Assembly (NCBI GenBank): GCA_035513175.1 | Contig: DATKCN010000179.1 | Location: 1 to 6,047 of the forward strand | Direction of reading: 5' to 3' | Origin: DATKCN01 sp035513175 | GTDB taxonomy: Bacteria > Chloroflexota > Chloroflexia > Thermomicrobiales > CFX8 | Length of the DNA stretch: 6,047 bases | Part shown: in pieces, positions 1 to 5,585 of the stretch | Position numbering within the stretch: the stretch's first letter is position 1 | Layout of the letters: each line of letters begins with the position of its first letter | Made by a program: the position numbers and the translations under genes | Notes under the pieces: generated by a model | The model's database searches: none | What the model was told of the DNA's origin: nothing | Seen by the model: the letters and a program-made list of their open reading frames with translations, nothing else

Positions 1-3000
1 GCACGCGGTTGAACTGTCCGGCGGTTTCGATGCCCTCGGCGACGACGCGCATGCCGAGGGTGTGGGCCAGGCTGTTGATCGCCTGGACGATCGCGGTGTC
101 CTGCTCGTTCTCGTCCAGTCGCTCGACGAAGGAGCGGTCGATCTTGAGCACATCGATCGGGAAGCCCTTAAGATAGCTCAGGCTGGAGTAGCCGATGCCA
201 AAGTCATCGATTGCCAGCCGCACACCGAGCGCCTTCAATTCGTTCAGCAGCATGATGTTGGCGGGGCCGCCATCCATCAGGCCGGTCTCGGTGATCTCCA
301 GCGCCAGGTTCCAGGGGTGCAGGCCCGTTTCCTGCAGCACGCGCGCGACATCGTTGACGAGGTTCGGATCCTGAAACTGGCGGACGGACAGGTTGACGCC
401 GATTTCAGGCGCGCTGTTCGGGAACTGGTCCTGCCATATGCGCCCCTGCCGGCAGGCGGCTTCCAGCACCCAGCGGCCGAGCGGCAGGATCAGGCCCGTC
501 TCCTCGGCCAGCGGGATGAACTCACCCGGCGACACGATGCCCCGCTCCGGCTGCGCCCAGCGGACCAATACCTCGAAGCTGGCCAGGCGGCCACTGTCCA
601 GCTCGATCTGTGGCTGGTACAGCAGTGTGAACTGTTCCGCTTCGATCGCGCGACGCAGGCTGTTCTCCAGATCCAGGCGCTCGCTCGAGTTGGAGGTCAT
701 GCTGGGGTCGAAGATCGCATAGCCCGCCTTGCCCTTGGCTTTGGCCGTGTACATGGCGCCATCCGCTTCGCGCAGCAGATCAGACGGCTTCGCGATCCCG
801 GGCCGGCTGACCGCGATGCCGATGCTGGTCGAGATGAAGATGCTGTGTCCCGCGACGATGAATGGATCCTTGAACACCTCGATGATGCGATCCGCGACGG
901 CGGTCGCGTCGTGCAGCGAGTACATGTCTTCCAGCAGGACCGTGAACTCATCACCGCCCAGACGCGCGCAGGTGTCCCCCTGCCGCATGCAGGCCGCGAT
1001 GCGCTGGCCAGCGGCGATCAGCAACTGGTCGCCGATGTCGTGCCCCAGGCTGTCGTTGATGACCTTGAAACGGTCGAGGTCGACGAACAGCACCGCGACT
1101 GACCGTCGGTGGCGCGCCAGCCTCGCCAGCGCGTGCGCCAGGCGATCGAGGAACAGGGCGCGGTTCGGCAGATTCGTCAACGTGTCGTGGAACGCCTGGT
1201 GGGCGAGCAGGTCTTCGGCGCGCGTGCGCTCAGTGATGTCACGAATGTTCAGCACAATGCCGGCGATCGCGGGATCGTGGAGCATGCTGTTGCCGATGGC
1301 CTCAAAGTGCAGCCATGCCCCATCCGCGTGTTCCATGCGGAACTCGGCCAACGGGTTGTGACCCGCGACGCGGGCAACATCCTGCACGAACTCGCGCACC
1401 CGTGATTGCTGCTCGGGCGGGACCAGCGCGCAGATGTCGGTTGCCAGCAGGCTGTCGGCGTCATGGCCGAGAATGCGCTCGACCGACGGGCTGACGTAGC
1501 GAAAGCGGCCGTCCGGCTCGACGATCGCGATAATGTCCGAGGCATGCCGGACCAGTGAGCGAAAGCGTTCCTCGCTGTGCGACTGGCTCCGGCCATAGAC
1601 CAGCGCTTCGCTTTCGAGCGCCAGCGCGACCTGTGACCCGAGCGCTTCAATGCCCAGCGCCACGTCATCGGTGATGTTGCCGTTGCCGATGACCAGCATG
1701 CCCCGCAGCTCCTGCTGCACAATCAGTGGCGCCAGCAGCAGCACCCGGTTGTTCAGCGGGAATCCGAGCATCCGCCGCAACGCCAACGCGTTTGCTTCCA
1801 TCAGTCGCACCGACCCCTGACCCTGCGGGGAGCGGCTCAGTGACGACGCGAAAATGGACGGACTGAGCGTGGCGCCGAGCGCGCTGACGTCGATGTCGTC
1901 GGTAAGCGACGCGATCGTGAACGGACCGGCAGGCTCGTCACGCACCGCGATCAGCACCGAGGCGTCCTTGATCAGCGCCGCGATGGCGGTGAACGCCGCG
2001 TCGAAGGTCGCGCGCCGGTTGGTGGCGGCGACGAGCGTTGCCGCGGCGTTGCGCAGAATGCGCTCGCGCGTGACGACGCGCTGGTGCACGCGCACCAGCG
2101 CGTTGAGGCGCAGGATGACCAGCAGCGCGAGCAGGGTCGCGCCGAAGACGATCAGCGACACCGAGACATCCTCGCCGCGCGAACGCTGGATGACCAGCGC
2201 AGTCGGAGCGAGCAGCGTCGCGCTGCCGAGCAGGATGAGACGGCGCGGGCTCAGCCCCAGGGTTGGCTCCGCGGCCGGGGTTGCGATCCCGTTCATCGAT
2301 GGGTGCAGGGCGGCGAGGCCCAGCAGCAGATACGACAGCAGCCACAGGGCGTCGATGCGCTGCGCGATGACAAATGCGTCGGACACCGTCGTCCGCGCGT
2401 ACAGCAGGTCGGCGGCGACGAGCAGGCCCAGGCTGGCGCTGATGAAGTGGAATGAGCGCGCGCGCACGCCGGTTGTCAGCGCCATGCGGATAGCGAGCGC
2501 CAGGATCAGGATGTCGACGAACGGGTGCGCGATCGAGCCAAGCTGTTCCGAAAACGACTGCAGGCCGGCGACCGACTGAGGAGCGATCAGGAACACCCAG
2601 CACAGGATGCCTGCTCCCGTGGCGATAATGAATGCGTCGATGTTCCAACTGTGTTCCGCCGACGAGGTGGATTCCCGGATCAGCAGCAGCACCGCCGCCG
2701 TCAGCACGATCGGTCCCGGCAGCGGGAGCAGGTCGACCATCCACGGCGACAGCATGGCCAGGCGGTCTACCGGATCATCGAAGAACCAGACGATATCACT
2801 CGCAACCTTGATGAACAGGCCGGTCGCCAGCAGCATCCACGCGCGTGACCTGGCTGGCTGGTGGATCCGGATCCCGCCGGCGATCGCTGCCACCGTGACG
2901 ACGCCGAAGGTCGCGTACGCGAACTGATAGGGGACCGCGGGCAGCCAGGCGTACGCGGCAATGACGGCCAGGCCAACCAGCAGAAACGCGCGCCACCGCC

Positions 3001-3298
3001 AGTCGCTGGAGCCCGCGCGCCGCGCGCCGGCAATCCACGCCAGGCCGTTGATCAGATACGCGCCGGCGACCGCCGCGGCGAGCGGCCAGCCGGTCCCGGC
3101 CACGAACGCCACGAGCGGCAGGATGGCAACGGTCGCGCCCAGCAGGGCGAGTTGCGCGGGCGCATACTGCCGCGCGTTCGGCTGGGGAGCGGCCGGCATC
3201 GCCATCGCGGGCGACGCCGCGAGGAACGATGTCGCGCTCACCTCGCGGCGCCTGGGAGACGTTTCCCCCGCGTCCGCACTCACATGAACGACCGTCAC
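1..3298 (-). CDS. Membrane-anchored GAF-PAS-GGDEF-EAL c-di-GMP cyclase/phosphodiesterase, 3' end cut by window edge
   Basis: Read on the minus strand, this frame stays open from 3520 to the left edge. Numbered from GTG 3298, residues about 45-405 are very hydrophobic, with roughly 11-12 membrane spans. A GAF-like domain follows (about 410-575), then PAS (about 580-695; RHASDIIAIVEPDGRFRYVS). The GGDEF domain has an intact GGDEF at 781-785 and an inhibitory-site RQGD at 772-775, so both synthesis and product feedback look possible. The EAL domain begins with EVL in place of EAL (E909), and keeps N969, E1001, DDFG (1031-1034), K1052 and E1088, so hydrolysis also looks possible. This predicts an inner-membrane sensor that makes and/or degrades c-di-GMP. 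Only the last part of EAL is missing. The start is uncertain: GTG 3298 has GGGAG five bases upstream; GTG 3325, 3283 and 3241 and ATG 3205 are alternatives. Domain assignment is secure; net activity and input signal are unknown. Confidence 0.95.
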   Translation of the reverse strand, partial: MTVVHVSADAGETSPRRREVSATSFLAASPAMAMPAAPQPNARQYAPAQLALLGATVAILPLVAFVAGTGWPLAAAVAGAYLINGLAWIAGARRAGSSDWRWRAFLLVGLAVIAAYAWLPAVPYQFAYATFGVVTVAAIAGGIRIHQPARSRAWMLLATGLFIKVASDIVWFFDDPVDRLAMLSPWMVDLLPLPGPIVLTAAVLLLIRESTSSAEHSWNIDAFIIATGAGILCWVFLIAPQSVAGLQSFSEQLGSIAHPFVDILILALAIRMALTTGVRARSFHFISASLGLLVAADLLYARTTVSDAFVIAQRIDALWLLSYLLLGLAALHPSMNGIATPAAEPTLGLSPRRLILLGSATLLAPTALVIQRSRGEDVSVSLIVFGATLLALLVILRLNALVRVHQRVVTRERILRNAAATLVAATNRRATFDAAFTAIAALIKDASVLIAVRDEPAGPFTIASLTDDIDVSALGATLSPSIFASSLSRSPQGQGSVRLMEANALALRRMLGFPLNNRVLLLAPLIVQQELRGMLVIGNGNITDDVALGIEALGSQVALALESEALVYGRSQSHSEERFRSLVRHASDIIAIVEPDGRFRYVSPSVERILGHDADSLLATDICALVPPEQQSRVREFVQDVARVAGHNPLAEFRMEHADGAWLHFEAIGNSMLHDPAIAGIVLNIRDITERTRAEDLLAHQAFHDTLTNLPNRALFLDRLAHALARLARHRRSVAVLFVDLDRFKVINDSLGHDIGDQLLIAAGQRIAACMRQGDTCARLGGDEFTVLLEDMYSLHDATAVADRIIEVFKDPFIVAGHSIFISTSIGIAVSRPGIAKPSDLLREADGAMYTAKAKGKAGYAIFDPSMTSNSSERLDLENSLRRAIEAEQFTLLYQPQIELDSGRLASFEVLVRWAQPERGIVSPGEFIPLAEETGLILPLGRWVLEAACRQGRIWQDQFPNSAPEIGVNLSVRQFQDPNLVNDVARVLQETGLHPWNLALEITETGLMDGGPANIMLLNELKALGVRLAIDDFGIGYSSLSYLKGFPIDVLKIDRSFVERLDENEQDTAIVQAINSLAHTLGMRVVAEGIETAGQFNRV

Positions 3299-3382
3299 GA
3301 TGACTCCCGTGTCGCTGTCGGTCACGTTGCCTGACCCGCTTTGGACTCCGGCAACTGACGATCCACCATCGATCGTGTGCTT

Positions 3383-3416
3383 GAACGTTCTGACGGCATC
3401 GCCGCGAACGTTCGCG
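3383..3416. promoter_or_regulatory. Two GAACGTTC palindromes upstream of the c-di-GMP gene, possible operator
   Basis: GAACGTTC occurs at 3383-3390 and again at 3406-3413. The second copy sits in a perfect 14-bp palindrome, CGCGAACGTTCGCG (3403-3416). The centres are 23 bp apart, about two helical turns, which suits two dimers on one DNA face. The pair lies about 85-120 bp upstream of the likely start of the minus-strand c-di-GMP gene. The half-sites look like those of LexA-type boxes (GAAC/GTTC), but the usual 4-base spacer is absent, so LexA is not claimed. The regulatory role is inferred from symmetry and position only. Confidence 0.4.
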
Positions 3417-3455
3417 CCGCCCGCGATCGCATGGCATCTGACGGCAGCGACGCGG

Positions 3456-3468
3456 ACTCTCGTAGAGT
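3456..3468. repeat. Short inverted repeat ACTCT-CGT-AGAGT
   Basis: A perfect 5-bp inverted repeat with a 3-bp spacer in the region upstream of the c-di-GMP gene. On the minus strand, TTCCGA and TACTCT (minus-strand complement of 3464-3469) are 17 bases apart and could be a weak promoter for that gene, but each matches its consensus at only three of six positions. It may be a protein-binding site or chance. Confidence 0.2.
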
Positions 3469-3529
3469 AGGCGACATTGACCCTGCTCGGAATGAGCCAA
3501 AAGCACTGATATCGACCGAACTATCGTAC

Positions 3530-3796
3530 ATGTGCATGCCGCTCCGGCCGGTCCGGGTCGCGGGCAACCGGCTACTCGCCGTTGGGACGCCGCTGATGCT
3601 GGCCGGACGGGTTGGCGTCGCCGGTGACATCGCTCTCATCATGCACATCTCCCTGCCGCCCGGCATGGCCAGCTGGAACGGCGGACTGCCGGCGTTCGGC
3701 ATTGCGACGGGCGAGATGACCGCCGCTCCGTCGCAGGCGCCAACCAGCGCAACGACGCCACCGACGCGGACGCCGGACCAGCGGCACGCGATGTAG
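3530..3796 (+). CDS. Possible small hypothetical protein, weakly supported
   Basis: An open frame of 88 codons (ATG 3530, or ATG 3536) ends at the TAG 26 bases before the antitoxin gene. Its GC content by codon position rises in the order expected for a high-GC coding frame (second lowest, about 61%; first about 68%; third highest, about 86%). The middle is mildly hydrophobic (NRLLAVGTPLMLAG, DIALIMHISLPPGM) and the C-terminus is rich in Thr, Pro and Ala. I recognise no domain. No Shine-Dalgarno sequence precedes either ATG. A longer frame on the opposite strand (3322-3954) shares the same third positions, so composition cannot tell the two apart. It may be non-coding or a gene remnant. If real, it could be co-transcribed with the toxin-antitoxin pair. 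Confidence 0.2.
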   Translation: MCMPLRPVRVAGNRLLAVGTPLMLAGRVGVAGDIALIMHISLPPGMASWNGGLPAFGIATGEMTAAPSQAPTSATTPPTRTPDQRHAM

Positions 3797-3803
3797 AATC
3801 GCG
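3787..3803. promoter_or_regulatory. Inverted repeat over a -10 box, candidate autoregulatory operator of the toxin-antitoxin operon
   Basis: CGCGAT (3787-3792) and ATCGCG (3798-3803) form a perfect 6-bp inverted repeat with a 5-base spacer. Within it, TAGAAT (3794-3799) differs from the TATAAT consensus at one position and stands about 24 bases before the antitoxin ATG, giving a short leader. I see no good -35 box at 16-18 bases upstream. Type II toxin-antitoxin operons are commonly repressed by the antitoxin, or the complex, binding a palindrome over the promoter. This site has the expected place and form. Function is inferred. Confidence 0.5.
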
Positions 3804-3805
3804 GC

Positions 3806-3815
3806 GGAAGAGAGG
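3806..3815 (+). promoter_or_regulatory. Ribosome binding site of the antitoxin gene
   Basis: A purine-rich stretch, GGAAGAGAGG, ends seven bases before ATG 3823. It fixes that ATG as the antitoxin start. Confidence 0.6.
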
Positions 3816-3822
3816 CGGCGGC

Positions 3823-4110
3823 ATGGTAACGCTCAAGGTGGACAGGGACAGTGAAATCAGTCGCAAGCTCCGCGCGGCCGGCGCCGCTGGAGAGCCGCTG
3901 CTGGTCGACACCGGCGACCGGGTCTACACGCTGCGGGTTCAGACGCACGAGCAAGCAGACATGCCCGACATCTGGGCGAACTATGATTCCAACCGAGTGC
4001 TGAAAGCATTAGAGGACGCAGCCGGCATCCTGGAAGGAGTCGATGTCGAGCAGCTGAAAGCAGATCTGCGCATTCAGCGGGGGCAGAACAGCCGCGGGCG
4101 TCCGGAGTAG
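3823..4110 (+). CDS. Antitoxin of a VapBC-type toxin-antitoxin pair
   Basis: This 95-residue protein is encoded three bases upstream of a PIN-domain toxin, the classic antitoxin-toxin order, and is expected to bind and neutralise the toxin and repress the operon. The N-terminal part (about 1-40; PLLVDTGDRVYTLRV at 25-39) looks like a small beta-rich unit. The C-terminal part (about 50-95; IWANYDSNRVLKALEDAAG, then DVEQLKADLRIQR and an SRGRP end) looks like the extended helical, toxin-wrapping tail seen in many VapC partners, with the YD..+V..AL pattern I associate with antitoxins from Chloroflexota and related groups. I do not see a clear ribbon-helix-helix, AbrB or helix-turn-helix signature, so the DNA-binding class is open. 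The identification rests on both context and the tail pattern. The start is supported by a good ribosome site. Confidence 0.8.
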   Translation: MVTLKVDRDSEISRKLRAAGAAGEPLLVDTGDRVYTLRVQTHEQADMPDIWANYDSNRVLKALEDAAGILEGVDVEQLKADLRIQRGQNSRGRPE

Positions 4111-4113
4111 GCC

Positions 4114-4512
4114 ATGCCCCACCTGCTCGACTCCGACGTCATGATCGACCGCTTGGATGGAGATCCAGCGACCGTCGACCTGATGCGACATCTGGCGCCA
4201 AGCGGAGTCGCGATCAGCATCGTCACGTATATGGAAACGTATCAGGGAGTACTGCGCAACCCGAGATCGCGGGGAATCGAAGCGCGCTTCAACGCCTTAA
4301 TGGCCATCGTGCCCGTCATGGACTTCACGATTGGGGCGGCGGAGCGATGTGCGGCGTTGCGTCAGACTCTGAGCGAACAGGGCAGGCGCGTTCGGCCCCG
4401 CGCGCTCGATCTCATCACGGCCTCGATCGCGCTGGAGCACGATCTCACGCTCGTGACCCGCATCACCGCCGACTACGACGACATCCCCGGCCTCAAGCTC
4501 TACGCCTGGTAG
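4114..4512 (+). CDS. vapC: VapC-like PIN-domain ribonuclease toxin
   Basis: A 132-residue single-domain protein of normal VapC length. The PIN acidic residues are visible: D6 in the opening LLDSDVMID strand-turn, E41 in TYMETYQGV, D99 in RALDLITASIAL, and an acidic C-terminal site at D120 in LVTRITADYDDIPGL, with D122/D123 nearby. The closing pattern of LVTR, then D-aromatic, then IPGLKL is typical of VapC proteins. These residues coordinate Mg2+ or Mn2+ for RNA cleavage; known VapC toxins cut tRNA or 23S rRNA, but the target cannot be read from sequence. All catalytic positions are present, so the toxin looks active. It follows the antitoxin stop after three bases, implying translational coupling, and ends 7 bp from the convergent hydrolase gene. 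Position 118 is Thr where many relatives have Asn (TRN), a minor change. Confidence 0.9.
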   Translation: MPHLLDSDVMIDRLDGDPATVDLMRHLAPSGVAISIVTYMETYQGVLRNPRSRGIEARFNALMAIVPVMDFTIGAAERCAALRQTLSEQGRRVRPRALDLITASIALEHDLTLVTRITADYDDIPGLKLYAW

Positions 4513-4519
4513 CGGTGCC

Positions 4520-5176
4520 TCACGCCTGCTGCTTCGCGACGGCCCGCTCGGCCGTGGCGATGGCACGGTCCATTCCGGGGAGTGGGGACTCGACGACGCC
4601 CCCGTGCCCGACGGCGAGGCGGGAGGGGGCCAGCGCGCGCAAGACGCGCGCGCTCGCCACGGCGGTCGGGCGATGCCAGGTGAACCACGATGGGAACGGC
4701 ATCAGCAGCCGCGCCGTGCCGACGACCTCCAGCCCGCCACGGGTGACGAAGGCGTCCCCGGCGATCAGCGAGCGGTCGCGCGTGTCCAGATAGGCGAGGT
4801 GTCCGGGCGTGTGGCCGGGACTGTGGACCACCTCCAGCGACCCGACGCGGTCGCCGTGCTCCAGCAGCGTATCCGGCCTCGTCCTGCTGCCGCTCATGTC
4901 CTCGCGGGAGCCCGCCAGCACCTCGGCCTCCGGGAACCGCTCGTGTAACCGGCCGAGCGCGCCGATGTGATCGCTGTGCGCATGGGTCAGCGCGATGCGC
5001 GCAATCGGCAGGCCGAGCCGCTCGGCGGCGGCGGCGATCGCCCCGGCGCTGGTGGCGATGGTCGTGTCGATCAGCGTCAGCCCGTCATCCTCGCGCACGA
5101 AATAGCAGCTCATCGGCGTGAGGAGCGGAAAGCGGGTCAGCTCGATCAGGAAGTCGCCGTGATCCGTTACCTTCAT
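4520..5176 (-). CDS. Metallo-beta-lactamase-fold hydrolase (MBL superfamily, COG0491-like)
   Basis: A 218-residue soluble protein covering a complete MBL fold. The metal-binding motif HAHSDH is present (H65, H67, D69, H70), followed by H122 in HSPGHTPGH, D141 in AGDAF and H191 in VGHGG, so all expected two-metal ligands are there. The opening LTRFPLLTPMSCYFVREDDG and LIDT are typical of small stand-alone MBL hydrolases in Gram-positive-like and Chloroflexota genomes. The reaction is hydrolysis of an ester, thioester or lactone bond; the substrate is unknown, and I see no evidence that it is an antibiotic resistance enzyme. The frame is open further upstream to 5590, but ATG 5176 is preferred because family similarity begins there and GGAGG lies six bases before it. 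No signal peptide is seen. It appears to be transcribed alone. Confidence 0.92.
   Translation of the reverse strand: MKVTDHGDFLIELTRFPLLTPMSCYFVREDDGLTLIDTTIATSAGAIAAAAERLGLPIARIALTHAHSDHIGALGRLHERFPEAEVLAGSREDMSGSRTRPDTLLEHGDRVGSLEVVHSPGHTPGHLAYLDTRDRSLIAGDAFVTRGGLEVVGTARLLMPFPSWFTWHRPTAVASARVLRALAPSRLAVGHGGVVESPLPGMDRAIATAERAVAKQQA
4539..4555. terminator. Possible stem-loop between the convergent vapC and hydrolase genes
   Basis: ACGGCC and GGCCGT form a perfect 6-bp stem with a 5-base loop (CGCTC), 27 bases after the vapC stop and inside the 3' end of the hydrolase gene. It could help end vapC transcription. No T-run follows on either strand, so it is not a canonical intrinsic terminator and may be chance in GC-rich coding DNA. 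Confidence 0.2.
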
Positions 5177-5206
5177 GGAGGGCCTCCGCCGTAATGCGTG
5201 ATCGTA
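5177..5206 (-). promoter_or_regulatory. Leader of the hydrolase gene: strong ribosome site with adjacent complementary bases, and a -10-like box
   Basis: On the minus strand, GGAGG (5187-5183) is followed after one base by CCTCC (5181-5177), which abuts the ATG. The Shine-Dalgarno sequence is strong and identifies the start at 5176, but its own complement lies beside it and could mask it by pairing with another copy or partly within the leader. Further upstream, TACGAT (complement of 5201-5206) resembles a -10 box; the -35 region is poor. Confidence 0.4.
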
Positions 5207-5580
5207 AGTATGCAGGCTGCGTGGAGAACCTAGCCACTGCCCCCAAATACTGCCGCTTCCCTCGCAGGAAAGGGGAGAATCGCGGTTGGAGGTTGAATTG
5301 ATTGACTGAGCCAGGCGCCTGGGGTTGGGTGAGTGTGCCTTTCTGCGTTCGAGTGAGTCTCGGGACGGGGGATGGTTGGCCTGGGATGGAGCCTCTCCCG
5401 TGAGGCGCCCCGGGGGCTGGGGCGTGTGTGACATCCTGCCGTCTGACATGCCGAACGGGATTCGGGGCGGATTCTGTGCCACCTTTCGGGATGAAAGATT
5501 TGCCAGCCACTCCGTGACCAGCATCGAGCGCTCCAGAGGGGCGAATGTACCAGCCACCACGTTTGTGACGATACCGAGCA
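5207..5580. other. Gene-less stretch rich in small palindromes and hairpins
   Basis: No convincing coding frame is seen on either strand; open frames here have no recognisable domain. It holds a 12-bp perfect palindrome CCAGGCGCCTGG (5311-5322), CGAG-N5-CTCG (5350-5362), two adjacent hairpins with stems GCCTC/GAGGC (5391-5406) and GCCCC/GGGGC (5407-5423), CCGAA-CGGGA-TTCGG (5451-5465) and CTTTC-GGGAT-GAAAG (5483-5497). These may belong to a dispersed intergenic repeat, a structured RNA, or be chance in GC-rich DNA. No tRNA, rRNA or known riboswitch was recognised. Confidence 0.4.
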
Positions 5581-5585
5581 CAAGC

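Noticed and set aside
62..1405. Several long plus-strand frames over the first 1.4 kb
   Set aside because: They are antisense to the GGDEF-EAL coding frame, whose motifs (GGDEF, DDFGIGYSS, EGIET) are unmistakable on the minus strand.
3383..3416. A LexA (SOS) box
   Set aside because: The half-sites GAAC and GTTC are right, but the 4-base spacer of the Gram-positive-type box is missing in both copies.
1938..3506. Minus-strand frames in other phases across the membrane and GAF region
   Set aside because: They overlap the true frame, which gives continuous membrane spans followed by GAF and PAS, and they read as Arg/Pro/Ala-rich low-complexity proteins.
3322..3954. A 210-residue minus-strand frame across the toxin-antitoxin promoter
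   Set aside because: It runs antisense into the antitoxin gene and has no recognisable domain or ribosome site; it shares third positions with a plus-strand frame, which explains its openness.
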